Counted from the stretch's first letter, positions 1 to 11,577 are shown. The stretch: 64,000 nucleotides of DNA from Mytilus trossulus (GCF_036588685.1 NC_086382.1:66138929-66202928), one strand, 5' to 3'. Notes: a model not told the origin generated them from the letters alone. A program made the numbers and translations.

Positions 1-719
1 TATCAAAATTACAATAAGTCTGCATAAACAAATAGGAGAGCATAAGTGAGCATGTACTCGATGATATATTTGTATCAGCACTGCATTATAGACGCCATCT
101 AATCAACTATAAAAATGACCTCCGAATACTGCCGATGGTAAAGTAACCACATAACATTACCTTGATATAATTATATATTGAATAAATTACGAACTCATGC
201 AATTGGATTTTCATAGGTCTTCTTGATTTCGTTCTATAGGTTATCAACATATGTTAAATAACGTTTTTGCCTGTATAAGAATATTTTTTGTGGATCGAAT
301 CAGTCAATGAAATTGCCACCTTTGTTTCACTTTCAATATTGACATTATTTTTCTGGTAACTATGGATGAACACGACTTGTGCATATAACCGATCTCAAGC
401 TTATTATTTTAATTGAAAGGCATATAAATACGAATTGTATGGTTTTAATTTATTCACTTGCAATAATTAGCAATATTTATTTGTCTATTTTGACAACAAA
501 TGTATCAAATCGGCTGAAAACGAATTATTATTGGATTACTTTACTAGTATTATTATTTTACGCAAACAACACCATATTGTAATGGTTTTAATATCTCGTA
601 GCTAGTGCTCCTTTGAAATATATTTTAATGCATATAATGGAAGTGTTAACTAACATATCAAATTGACTATTATACATGTGTGACATGGGTTATATTTATA
701 CATTAAAGACAAGCACGAA
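1..719. other. Upstream region without recognised gene
   Basis: AT-rich sequence with no exon or repeat I can support. A TATA-like stretch (tatatttata, about 691-700) lies just before the start codon at 720, but it is too close to be a convincing core promoter unless the 5' leader is extremely short. Confidence 0.4.
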
Positions 720-801
720 ATGATTTGGTCAACTCGACTCACTGTATGGATGATTGCGTGTTGTATCACCATGACGCATGTGCATAGTTATGTCCAAACT
801 A
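720..801 (+). CDS. Peptide precursor exon 1 (signal peptide)
   Basis: 27 codons plus one base. The ATG begins a hydrophobic signal sequence. The exon ends at the consensus donor A|gtaagt (802-807). Confidence 0.6.
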
Positions 802-3800
802 GTAAGTTATATTCTATTTTCTTCTGACTTATATTCTTAAACTGATTATAAAAGTATGACATGCCTCAAGTGACTTTTAAATAAAACCTTTTCAATGGAA
901 AGGAGCGAATCCTAATGCAATGTTAGAAACATGTGTCTGTAGTCATGTGTTATCAACAGATCACGGTAAGCGTCTGACTTTACTATAGTATTAATGAATG
1001 GGTATTTTTATAATGGCCCTGTTATATGTTTAAGGTCGGTTATAATGGTCGAAGAAGTCTGTAATGGTCTGAGGCAACGCCGATGGCCATTAAAGACATC
1101 CGAGGCCATTATTACTGACCGAGGACAAATATTCTTAATACATCTATTAACAAACTGAACAACAGTGTATGTGTTGCTGCCAACTTGATGTACTCTCTTT
1201 CTCTTTTAATGACAGTTTCGTTTGAAAAAAAATATTTGTACTTCACCATGATAAAGCTTTGAATATACCAAATATCCAAGATACTAAGTTATGTGTTGAA
1301 AAACAGGATGCACAGTGATCCCTTTATATGGTTGCTGGTTACTTTATTAAATAAAATACAAAAAGGTAAAATACTTTTTACAATTTAGTTTTATTAACTG
1401 TATTTAAAGCCCTAAGTGGGCTTAATACAGACAAACTGGGCATGACTACAGGACCATTACAGAAAAACATGGCCATTACAGAAAAAAAACCAGGATAATT
1501 ACAGAACAAAATCAGGGCCATTATAGAAAAGCAAGGCAATTACAGAAAAAATGAATATTTTAATAAACAGTCATCGTTGGCAAAAATGTACTTAGTTGGT
1601 TAATAAATTTAGATAATGGACTGTTTATCACACGGCGGTAATATATCTTAGTGTATACTTTATTTTCGTTTATCAACCAACTTACTACAATATGTATAGA
1701 AATGCCCATGCTTTATAAACGAAAAATTGCTACAGCCAGTCATTACGAAATCTCAGTCATGCATTACGAAATGACGCCCGTGCATTACGAAATCACAGTA
1801 ATGCCTTTTGAACTGATGAAACGGGACAGCGATTAAATCAAAAAGTCGTTTATTTCTTCAAATAAGTGTGACATTTTTAAATTTTTTATAAAACTTAATA
1901 TCATAAAACAAGTTTAGATGATTTCATTGTTTTGTAACGACTTGAAACGGAAATATTTCACAGCCTTTTTCGAGTACGACTTTCGATTATTATCACTGTT
2001 TCATTTCCGTTGTTCAATCCTCAGAATGCAGACTTTAAGAATAGTTAAACTGTCTGATTTATTCTTCCCAGCTACTTCGTATTTGCTAGATGAAATGAAT
2101 TTTAATAGCATAAAATTTAGTGCTTGGATGAGAAATCAGAAATTACATCTGACAGTCACAATGTTGACCAAAATTCCATCGTGAATGCGAAAAGACAAGT
2201 GAAAGTTCAGCTATGAAATTCCTGAATCTTCTCCATGTTAAGTTTCTTACTCTTTGTTTAATCGAAGAATTAAAAGCAATTAATAAAAATGTTATGAAAC
2301 GGGCTTTTCTGTATTGGTCCTGTTGTAGTTTGTGGATAGCTGTATAATTTTGGATCCGAGACTCGAAGACTGTTCTTGAATGAAGTTGCCTTAATTTAGT
2401 TGGTTAATAAAAGCATCAATATTTGGACTTTTTCATATTGGCCCTGTAACATGCCCTTGATATTAATAATGGCCTTGGACAGTTGTAATGGCACTCGGCG
2501 TTGCCTCAGGGCCAATACAACCATCCCTGGCCATTATTAATATCTCGGGCATGTTACAAGGCCAATATGAAAAAGTCCAGACATTAAAATACTATAGCAA
2601 TCTCACAAAATTACTGGAGTTTAATAGTTTTGATTGGAATACAAGATATTATATGTCCCCAAAAAGTTGAAAAATACAATAAAGATACAAATCTGTTAAG
2701 TACATTATTTTTAAGTCTAGCAATGTTTGAAAATATCATATTTTTTTTGTCACAAAGCTGACAAGTGTGGTGTTATTCTTTGGTTGACAAAGATGATATT
2801 TTTAATTGACATAGTTGAGCGGCTTCAAACTGGAATCAATGATATGTCTGAGTCTCACTCCAACAGTGACATGTTTTTTAAGTCTTAGATATACATTTAC
2901 CAAAAAACGGGCTTTATCTTTAGATTACTAATGATGGTCCTTTTTCAATCATGAAATTTACATTTAGAATGAATTCGCATGACTTGTATTATATGAGCTA
3001 ATAAAATTGAAAAGGGAATTTGGGAATGTGTCAAAGAGACAATCACCAGACAAAAGAGCAGAAAACAGACAAGGGCAACAGATGAGGTTACGAATACAGC
3101 GAGAAAATCTAGCACTTAGAGGTATGCTTCCGCTAGCCCCTGAACAAAATATCTGTACTAGTACAGTGTATCAAACGTCATACTCAATCCCAACATATAT
3201 AAATGAGCTAAAATTAAAAAACCTACAAGACTGACAAATGCCAGAGGCTCCTCGCTTTTGACAGGCTCAAAAATGCAGCGGGGATTATTCATACTTATCG
3301 AGATCTTTATCTTCTCCTATACATTAGGCCAATGTAGAAAAAACGCACAGCAAAACGCACAAAAATACTCAATTACAAAGAAGTCCAAGTCTGATTTCAG
3401 AATAGGTAACAAAAAGTAAAATCGCAAAAAAATACTGGACTCCGAGGAAAATTCAAAACGGAAAGTCCAATGGCAAATCAGAAGCACAAACACATCAATT
3501 GAATGGATGACAACTGTCATATTCCTGACTTGGTACAGAACTTTACTTATGTAGAAAATGGTTGATTGAGTTATTAAAAAAAAATTAAACAAATTGACAT
3601 TGATACATTAATTAACGCAGGATTACTATCAGTTATTGACATGCCAGCTCCAGACCTTAATTAAACTGATTGAAAGATTATGTCTCCATCATATGAATAT
3701 CAAGTGCAATCACTTCCGTTAGGGATTGAGTAGCATATCATCATAAAAAATATGAGAAGACAAGAAGAACATAGCATATATCATGCCAACAACAAGTTTT

Positions 3801-4967
3801 GGTTTAGAATAAATCTGTAGCATACACCAGATCTTTCTTTTCTTGGTGTAAATGAGATTCCATTATTTATGTGTGTTGCCATGAGATTTCTTCTACCTCG
3901 ATTTATGAGCACATATAAACTATGTCCGCATTATAAAAATAGAAATATGTGGTATGATTGTTAATGAGAAAACTCTCCGCCATAGACCAAGTGATAAAGA
4001 GATTAATATGCATAGGTCGACATACGGCCGTCACTGATAAAAAATGAAATTTAAAAAAAAATTCAAACGAGGAAACTTCTGTTAATCAAGTGCAAGTAAA
4101 TAAATCGATCTCAATATATCCGTATGCATTATTTTTATCAGTGACGTCCAGATTTATGAAGAAAACATAGAACGAAAAACAAATATGATATGCAACAAGA
4201 AACTGCAGACACTAAATTACAGGTTCCTAGCTTGAGCCGTTGCATACAGAATTGGTCGGGTACCAAAAGCAGAAAGACCAGTAACGAAAAGGTAGATCAC
4301 ACGTGGCATGCATGGTATCTATCTTCATAACCCTATATCATAATAGTTACTAAGTACAGATCGAACAGTACTAGCACTCACTTCTATCTATTTCAAAGCC
4401 AATAACAACTTATAAAAACTAGAAGAGTGTTAGTTAAGGATCATAATAAACTAAAATATTGATAGAGCTTCCTTTCGAGATGTTTGATTCATAAAATATG
4501 GCGAGAAAAGCCTGACTCGGATTTTTACATCATACACATGTATTTTTATTGGTACTATTTGGGTCTCAAGTCGAAAGTACGAAAATCAAGAATCTGCTGA
4601 AATTTTGTGAATTGACCATTTATGAGCTATCAAGTCTTTTATCAAAAGATAAATAGGTGTTTTGGGGGCAAGATATTTTACATTGTACCGGATAGAAAAC
4701 ACAGAGGAGTGCAAACATTTGACACAAGTTCCAAATCTAATAGGTCTAAGTACAACCTTCTGGCTGAAAACTCACAGTTTTATAGCTAAAATTGTACTAT
4801 TTCTATTTACAGCAACGTACAATTTTACAGGAACATTAGACAAAAAGGTTGCATCTGCATTTTTATGTCAAAATGGTTGCAGATTCGGAAAAAGGGATCT
4901 GGGTGAAGAAGAACGATACAGAGAATTAAGAGAAAGGAAAAGAGAAGACCCAGAATTTTTCGTATAG
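720..4967 (+). CDS. Small secreted cysteine-containing peptide precursor (three exons, 99 aa)
   Basis: Exons are 720-801, 903-965 and 4813-4967, all joined in phase 1. Residues 1-24 or so form a hydrophobic signal peptide (MIWSTRLTVWMIACC...). After it come a CVC pair (C38, C40), a KK dibasic site (59-60), a C-x3-C pair (C67, C71), and R72-F73-G74-K75-R76, a classic amidation/convertase site. The tail is charged (EEERYRELRERKRE). Cleavage at KK and GKR would release a 13-residue peptide with a four-atom-spaced cysteine pair and an amidated Phe. That layout resembles a neuropeptide or hormone precursor, but I do not recognise the family. AATAAA follows the stop codon immediately (4968-4973). 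The second intron is 3.8 kb and full of repeats. An alternative acceptor three bases downstream (exon 2 from 906) keeps the frame. Transcript evidence is absent; the model rests on matched splice phases. Confidence 0.6.
903..965 (+). CDS. Peptide precursor exon 2 (CVC segment)
   Basis: Acceptor aaag|GAGCG, donor CACG|gtaagc, phase 1 to phase 1, open throughout. It encodes ANPNAMLETCVCSHVLSTDH. A NAGNAG-like alternative start lies at 906. Confidence 0.55.
1034..1120. repeat. Imperfect palindrome, 'aatggcc' family, copy 1
   Basis: The arm ggtcggttataatgg pairs with ccattattactgacc around a centre reading ctgaggcaacgccgatggcc. The same centre, reverse-complemented, occurs in the palindrome at 2425-2578. 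It lies in intron 2 of the 99-aa peptide gene. Confidence 0.7.
1451..1552. repeat. Minisatellite, about five units of 20-22 bp
   Basis: Imperfect tandem units of the form ggccattacagaaaaacat. They vary in the A-run and in one or two substitutions. Confidence 0.75.
1738..1806. repeat. Short tandem repeat, three units around 'cattacgaaat'
   Basis: Three copies of (g)cattacgaaat with 12-13 bp spacers. It lies between the two related palindromes. Confidence 0.65.
2425..2578. repeat. Long palindrome, 'aatggcc' family, copy 2
   Basis: The arm beginning ggactttttcatattggcc is the reverse complement of the end ggccaatatgaaaaagtcc. The arms are about 68 bp with few mismatches, around a short centre (actcggcgttgcctcagg). 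An apparent ORF across it is a by-product of the symmetry. Confidence 0.85.
3003..3700 (+). repeat. Dispersed repeat family B, interrupted copy
   Basis: The run 'gggaatgtgtcaaagagacaa', then 'ccagaggctcct...gacaggc...aaaaatgc.gcgggg', 'aagtcc.agtctgat' and 'gacatgccagctccaga' matches 52100-52620 in the same order. About 170 bp at 3414-3590 has no counterpart there and belongs to another repeat family. Confidence 0.7.
3414..3590 (-). repeat. Dispersed repeat family C, nested in family B
   Basis: On the minus strand it reads '...taccaagtcaggaatatgacagttgtcatccattc...gatttgccattggactttcc', matching 43470-43650 (+), 36375-36620 (-) and 42035-42170 (-). It interrupts the family B copy at 3003-3700. 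Confidence 0.65.
3945..4035 (+). repeat. Diverged fragment of the 'gaagatgtggtatg' repeat (family A)
   Basis: Contains atgtggtatgattg, gagaaaactctccgccatagacc and aggtcgacatacggccgtcac in the family's order, with many changes. Confidence 0.5.
4813..4967 (+). CDS. Peptide precursor exon 3 (C-x3-C, GKR site, stop)
   Basis: The acceptor tatttctatttacag|CA has a good pyrimidine tract. The exon enters in phase 1 and runs to TAG at 4965-4967. It carries the KK site, CQNGC, FGKR and the charged tail. AATAAA begins one base after the stop. Confidence 0.6.
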
Positions 4968-4973
4968 AATAAA
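4968..4973 (+). terminator. Polyadenylation signal AATAAA
   Basis: AATAAA directly abuts the stop codon of the 99-aa precursor, implying a very short 3' UTR. A small inverted repeat (aaactgtaaacagttt) follows at about 4979-4994. Confidence 0.5.
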
Positions 4974-7140
4974 TGAACTAAACTGTAAACAGTTTATTTC
5001 TTCCGAACTATTTTTTCTGTCTAACATAAAGAATGTAAATAATATAACTTACCAGTTGATTTTTTTTGGCATTTACCACTGCGAATCTCATAATTGAGAT
5101 TGTCTTTCACTTTGTAATACTGTAAAGTTATTTCTGTATGTGATTAAATTCGATTAAAACACGTACCCACGATCCTTTTGATGATATATTCTACTGCTAA
5201 ATGAGTGGTAGACCGTACTTCTTTAAATAATTCGAAAATTTAGGGAATACATGCACATCATGGTTAACTATCACTTGAAGGCAATACTGAGCTTTAACTG
5301 TAAACATGTTACTATATGTAAAAAAAAACAACGACCATACCTTGACAGCAATTAAGATATCGGTCAAAAGACAAAAAAAAAATAATTAAAGATCAATTGT
5401 TCAGAGGATAATTGAAGTTGAAGTTTGCATCAAATCATAAGTTTCTTGATACTGATGTGATGAATAAGTGGTTTCTATATACTTTTTATTTAAAAAGGGG
5501 AGATAATGTGCTACTTCCGGTGAAGTAAATGTCACATCTGATATTTTATGATAGCTTTCTCTGAGTCCAAAAATAGAAAGTTTCTGTATACATTTGCCTG
5601 TAAACCAGGAGATAATTGGCAATTTCCGGTTGACCGAAAGTCGCTTCGAGTCTTAAGTGATCAGTTTATGTATTTAAATAACAAAATATATGCATTCTGA
5701 GTTGTTTTTCATGTAAAAGGTCGTATGGCTAAGTAATGAACCAATTCAAGTTGAAGTAATAATCAAATATCCATATCATATAATCAAGCATTTAAGGGGC
5801 ACTAACTCCAAAAGATGCCATTTGATTGTTTCAGATCAAATGTGTCTGATCAAAAATTTTTCACTTGTTTTTTAATATATTATATTATATCTTTTAAAAG
5901 TTTTGAAAAAAGGAAAACACAAGGAAAAGTCAAAATTGGAACTTGATGTTGAACTTTGACCTTGATCTCTATTTAAGTTAGGACTTGGGGGACTAGAATA
6001 AAAACATTCCATGGTTACACTTTATCAGTTTATGAGTTCAAAAGACATAGGGACAAATTTATTTGGTTATGGCAGATAACTCCTATAAAAGTTTTTCGGA
6101 TCGCTTCACTCCGGCTTCGAAAGTTTCTGAGGATGAAACGAAAAATTAAAAAAAAAGAATTTTGTCGAAAAGTAGCACACATTAGATGAACAGTGATTAG
6201 GGAAATAACTCTCACAAAGACAATTGTTTGTCTTAACATGGTGAAATTTAAAAGCTTACAAACTATACAATAAAATATGAGAAATATCAAAGTGAAATAT
6301 TGCGCGACAAATATTTATCGCAAGAACAAAATTAGGCGTAGAAAATAAATTAATCAGAACAAATACAATAGAAATGTCAAAAAGATATCCACAGAAATAC
6401 GAAGATAACCAAGTTAACTGGGAATGTAGGTTGTTTCTGCTCCACGGTATATTACAACTTACAGGTACAAATCACGAAGCATTAGATAATTAACTAAGAC
6501 CCGTTAATATCTCCATTGAGTTTCTGTTAATTTTTATACGTATCAAAAGGGTACCGTTTTGTAACGCATCCGTAGGATAGACCGTCAAATATTCCGTTCA
6601 AACCGAAATTTAACTGTTACGTAATCATTATAAACGGTCAATTGACAGTAAGTAATAAACACAACTAATTTAAAAAAGAATCGAAATCTGTAAAGTTTAT
6701 AGTGTGGTTGCAAATAATTTTAAACAAATTAAAGCATATGTAATTATCTTTCGACCGGTTCATTTTGTCCTGTAGTCCTTTACTGGTTAGAAAATGTGGT
6801 TTATAAAGAAAGCATTTGATTAAGATATATGTGTCATAAACATTATTCGTCCACAAATATTTTTTAATTCATTTAGTATTATATTTTATAAATTTGACAA
6901 AACAAATGTAAATTTGCATTACATTAGACCATTTGTTAGTTTCCTGTTTTCAAATTTTCACAATCAAAGCAACTACGTTTTTGTGTTTCGTTTCCATATA
7001 CAATTATGTTTGTTATCTTTAAATTAGAACAACAATTGACAGTTTTCCTGTTTCCTTTTGTCGAAGATTTAACGATAATAGTTCCCCTACGACTGTATCG
7101 TAGAAAAATAAACTTAATAATAAAATAATACATACTTAAT
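4974..7140. other. Intergenic, no gene recognised
   Basis: The only clear structure is a diverged pair of 'gggagataat...(a)cttccggt(t)...aagt' blocks near 5495-5535 and 5608-5645. These are typical of a dispersed repeat. No exon could be supported on either strand. Confidence 0.4.
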
Positions 7141-7398
7141 ATACAAAAAGAAGATGTGGTATGCTTGCCATTGAGACAACTGTCCACAAGAGACCAAAAT
7201 GACACACACATGAACAACTATAGGTCATTGTACGGCCTTCAACAATGAGGCAAGACCATACTGCATAGTCAGCTATAAAACGCTTAGATAGGACAATTTA
7301 AAAAACATTCAAACGAAAAAATGAACCAAAAACAAATATGTAACACATAAACAAACGATTTACTGATTTACAGTCTTCTGACTTGGGACAGGCACATA
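7141..7398 (+). repeat. Dispersed repeat family A ('gaagatgtggtatg'), copy
   Basis: Order of blocks: gaagatgtggtatgcttgcc, gagacaactgtccacaagagacc, tgtacggccttcaacaatgag, taaaacgct, aacacataaacaaacga, cttgggacaggcacat. It matches 8118-8400, 12616-12980 and 25513-25650. The family is familiar from Mytilus sequences. Confidence 0.8.
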
Positions 7399-7790
7399 TC
7401 TATACTATTAAACGAGAAGACGTCATTTTTTGTGTCGCTTCTCTTCTTTCCACAATAAATTAACCAACACGCCTCTGTGTCCTTTAGGTACAGTGCATAA
7501 TCGCATTTGACATCCATTCATATGATTATTCAGATTGAGTGATTTTAGAAGAAAAACGAGAAAAAAAGGCATCCGGATATTGTCCAGTCATTGGTCGAAA
7601 TTCTAAGTCAGATTAGACTTCCGGTTTGCGTTTTTCTGTAAACTTTGAGCATACATATACTACGAATAAACTGTTTTTTTTCAGAATTTAATCTGCTATC
7701 CACGGCGGTCACATCGTTTATTAAATAGAGAGGGTCTGTATGATATATCAATGATCACCATGGATCGATCAGTAAATTAAGAATTGAAAG
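7399..7790 (+). mobile_element. Possible Helitron-like non-autonomous element, copy 1
   Basis: Begins TCTATACTATTAAACG and ends with 'taaatagagagggtct...atatcaatgatcaccatggat.gatcagtaaattaagaattgaaag'. The same start and end blocks occur at 53671-54070 with a diverged middle. The 5' TC and 'ctatactattaaa' resemble Helitron 5' ends. I could not identify a 3' CTRR or hairpin, so the class is uncertain. Confidence 0.4.
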
Positions 7791-7822
7791 CAAATACGAT
7801 TATATAGTAAAGAATGTTCATA

Positions 7823-8036
7823 ATACTGTGGATTCATTTATTTTCGTGGGTACCAATTTTCGTTGATTATGGAAAACTTGCAAGTTCGTGGACATTTAAT
7901 TTCGTTGTTTTGCTGATGTCTACTAACAAGCCTATAGAACATTTGTTATTCGTTGAACATTTAATTTCGTGGTTCGCCAGTACCCACGAAAGCCATGAAA
8001 ATTGGTATCCCACGAATAATAATGACTCCACAGTAT
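7823..8036. mobile_element. MITE with long terminal inverted repeats (about 214 bp)
   Basis: The left end ATACTGTGGATTCATTTATT followed by TTCGTGGGTACCAATTTTCGT is mirrored at the right end by ACGAAAGCCATGAAAATTGG followed by TATCCCACGAATAATAATGACTCCACAGTAT. Overlapping ORFs on both strands are products of this symmetry. Similar 'ctgtggattcatt.attttcgtggg' elements are common in bivalves, to my recollection. Confidence 0.8.
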
Positions 8037-8117
8037 ACAGATAAGCGCTAAAACTATTCATGTGAACTTCTGATACCTTTTCTGAAATTAAATTTTTTAC
8101 AAAAATCATTGATTACA

Positions 8118-8400
8118 AAAAAAAGATGTGGTATGATTGTCATGTTGAGACAACTCTCCACAAGAGACCACAATGACACAGAAAAAAACAACTTTAGGTC
8201 ACCGTACGGCCTTCAACAAAGAACAAAGCCCATTCTGTATACTCAGCTTCAAAAGGCCCAGAAATGACAATGTAAAACAATGCAAACGAGAAAATTAGCG
8301 GCCTTATTTATGTACAAAAATGAACGGAAAAGAATATGTAACACATAAACAAATGACAACCACTGATTACAGGCTCCTTTCGTTTGCTGAAATTCTCCAG
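8118..8400 (+). repeat. Dispersed repeat family A, copy
   Basis: Blocks gatgtggtatgattgtc, gagacaactctccacaagagacc, caccgtacggccttcaacaa, caaacgagaaaattagcggcc and aacacataaacaaatgacaacc appear in family order. Confidence 0.8.
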
Positions 8401-8936
8401 TCATTCTGTATTTTACAAAAATAGAATATGAATTTCTTTAATTTCTGCATCTCGGGATTTCATGGCTTTAAGCCCTTGGACAACCCCTCAAATTAGCCTA
8501 AGTCGGTATAAGTCATTTATGTTTGATTCAAATACTACCATTGGCATATTAATAAGGCTCTCAAAAAAAACTGATGGATTGTCATAGAAGCATATTTTTA
8601 GACTAATAATGGTCTATTTATAAGCAGTTAGATTTATTTCATGATTGAAACGGTGCAAATTTTTAATTTGTTTTGACTTTTACCAAAAGAAGCATTGTAG
8701 CAAAGGAGAACAATAATTGTGGTCGTAGGCCAGAAACACGAATATAATTGAATTCAACGTACAGAAAGGAAACAAATGTCGGACTTTGGAAAAAGGGAGA
8801 TACCTTTTATGTAATTCTAAATACATAATATCTTTTACAAAAAATCATCCTACAACAGTTCACAAGCTGTATATGCTCGCGGGTGTTACATACTTTAAAA
8901 TACGCTCTGAATGCCCGCGATTTCGCGGTGTGTTCT

Positions 8937-9010
8937 AGTATAAATAATTTGGCGAGGTTAAACATGTTAGCGGGATCCCAACCCTTCACTCCCCTAGGAC
9001 AATGGTACAT
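8937..9010 (+). repeat. Fragment of family A tail ('ggggttaaacatgttagcgggatcccaaccc')
   Basis: Shares 'ataaataat.tggcg.ggttaaacatgttagcgg.atcccaaccct' with 12900-12950, the tail of a family A copy. Confidence 0.6.
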
Positions 9011-10189
9011 GTTTTGTTAACAGTATAACGTAAGAACAAAACTGTGTATAGTAAATTCCTGTTTCGTTGTTTATTAAGGAAAGTGTCTACACGGTAAATG
9101 ACAAACAAACTATAGACAAAGTGACTGACGGACAAGAGTACATTTATATGCTGGGGGGGGGGGGAACTTGATTGAGTGCACAAAAAAAAATATATTTACA
9201 CCACAGGAATATGTTTGTGTAAGCCAAATGTTAACATTGAGCACTTGAAAGGGCCACTTTGAAAGTTGTAAATTTAGACATCTGGTTTACCATTGAAGAT
9301 TTAAGGATTTGTAAACATGTTTGTTTATTTTTTAAAAATACTTTCTTACATTTGAGAACAAATTAAATACAACTGCTACACTAAAGTTAACTTATAAAAC
9401 GAGATAACACTTGTGAGTTCTACCATTATAATACCAAAGGTAAGTTCAGACTATTATCTTAACCTACATGTACTTGTATATTTACATTTATTATTATCAT
9501 TATGCAGTATTATTAACAGCTTTTTTTCCAGATGCACATAACCTTAACACTTTCACACGTATAAGCAACATAATATCAATTTACAAAAAAAGTACGTCTA
9601 AACAAAGTTATCACTCGTACACAAACTCTGTACAATTATATTTTTCTACAAACTTGCATCTTGTACAAAACACATATATATGACTCGACAACGGATTTCA
9701 ACTGAAATTACACTACTGGTGTCACTAATTGACTTGGTTAAAAATACCTCAACGATACGTTGAAGTCCGCTTTGAAGTGATTATCCAGAGAACATATTTA
9801 GCCAGTTTTAGTTTAGGTTCGGGTTGCTCAATTATGTAGTGGTCTGTGATGTTTTAGAGGTCCTTTATCTTTTCGTCTCTTTTGTAGACATGTAATTTTT
9901 TTGTGTCTGTCTTTTTGTTTTGATTACAATGACAAATTGTGCATTTTCATTTTTCCAAATATTGAGTCATAAATTTGAATGTTGTAGAAATACGATGAAC
10001 TTAAGAACGTAGAATAGGTTTTTTAAAAGATATATTGTAATATATTAAATCCAGAATTGACCAATCACAATCGTTGTTGCAAATTTGACCTTGTGACGTC
10101 AAACAATTTTCCATAGCAATTATTGAACATAGATGAAGACTACTAAACAACACAAATTAAAGTTAAACGTGTTAAATTAATACATATAC
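9011..10189. other. Intergenic, no gene recognised
   Basis: AT-rich, with a 12-G run near 9153-9164. No exon could be supported. Confidence 0.35.
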
Positions 10190-10390
10190 AAATTGAATAA
10201 CAAATATTGCATTTGAATGTCAAGTTATACTATTTGAATAAAACATATTGCATTTAAATGTCAAATTATACCATTTCAATAAAAAATTATTGCAATTGAA
10301 TTAAGAAATATACCAAACCAGATAACAAAAACATATTGCATTTAAATGAAAAAATTCACCATTAAATAAAACATATTGCATTGAAAAAAA
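10190..10390. repeat. Degenerate minisatellite, about 41-bp period
   Basis: Four to five imperfect units of 'ttgaataaaacatattgcatttaaatgtcaaattatacca'. Starts recur at about 10193, 10234, 10274, 10327 and 10368. Confidence 0.65.
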
Positions 10391-11047
10391 AAATCATTTT
10401 TTTGCAACCAATACCATGCCATAGAACTGTATTTTTTTTTATTCACAATAAGAATCATGCATTCATGTATACTGATTAATGATTTGAAAATGGGACCGGC
10501 ATTGGAAATTTTAGAAAAAACTGTTAAAGATTTGCAATATTTACTAAGAAAACACTCAGAAACATTTACAATATGTTACATATATATACACAATATGTAT
10601 ATAACGATTACATTTATACATAAAATATGACACAAATGAACATGTGATTAAATATAAAAATGTATGAAAGTACACAGTAATACAAACAAAATTGAAAGCT
10701 GAGTAGACATTTCTTTTCATAAAACACAAATAGTTTCCGATATAATTCAATATTGCAAAGTGATAAAATACCTTCGATTTTTACATTGGTGTAAGTTTGA
10801 TTATTTCTATAATATTGTATTAAATATATGGTTTTTTTTTCAATTCTACTATATCTGCAATTTTACAAATGAATACTCATCTCCAATATCAACTTAGCAT
10901 ATCTATCACATTATTTTTATTTTTAGTATATTGTACCAATTTATAGTTTCTATAGGCAATTGGGAGATGTTTTTTTGGAAAATCCTTTGTCAATAATATC
11001 AATTTTATAGATTTTAAAACTAATAAATGAAACATATTAGCCATTCC

Positions 11048-11053
11048 TTTATT
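11048..11053 (-). terminator. Candidate polyadenylation signal of the FReD gene
   Basis: TTTATT on the plus strand is AATAAA on the minus strand, about 275 nt past the stop codon at 11327-11329. Other signals are possible in this AT-rich sequence. Confidence 0.3.
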
Positions 11054-11326
11054 TTTCCTTTACATAGTTATAAACTATAGAATAGATTTGATTATATTAT
11101 AAGAAAGACGATACAGATTGTAATGTATCGTATTTTTTTTTATCTATAATCAAATCAAACTTTGGAAGTAAGGAACCATCATTAACCCTAACAATATTGT
11201 ACGGGAACAAAAGCCTACAAAACCGAAATCCAACGAATGACTGAGACATACACTATAATCTTAACAATTTAACAATAAAACAAGAGAATATGCATCATGT
11301 ATTGTTCATCATCTCGATTCATCTAT

Positions 11327-11577
11327 TTAGACTTTGCGGATCATCATGATTGTTTCTTTCAGTGAGTATCGAAAGCCCTTCCAGGTTTGCCAAATGACGC
11401 CATCAGCGTATGAATCATTCATGTATCCTTCCAAATAGAGGCCATTCAGGTTACTATAGTGACATGTGCTATACCACCAAGCACCCTTACTTTCCTCTGC
11501 ACAATCATTGCCCCATATGTCATTATCTCTATCTTTTGTGGAGAATTTCTGTCCGTTCTGAAATGTCATCGAATCTC
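11327..11577 (-). CDS. FReD gene exon 5 (calcium loop and C terminus)
   Basis: Acceptor tatttacag|GA. Encodes [20 protein letters not shown], the C259-C272 disulfide with [16 protein letters not shown], and a C terminus ending IRKV with the stop at 11327-11329. This is the most diagnostic FReD exon. Confidence 0.93.

Noticed and set aside
1451-1552. CRISPR-like array
   Set aside because: Units are contiguous, degenerate 20-22-bp minisatellite copies without unique spacers, in a eukaryotic intron.
2488-2670. 60-codon ORF across the palindrome
   Set aside because: It is created by the inverted repeat at 2425-2578, and no domain or splice context supports it.
7814-8109. Overlapping 76- and 80-codon ORFs on opposite strands
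   Set aside because: They lie on the MITE at 7823-8036, and the mirrored reading frames follow from its inverted repeats.
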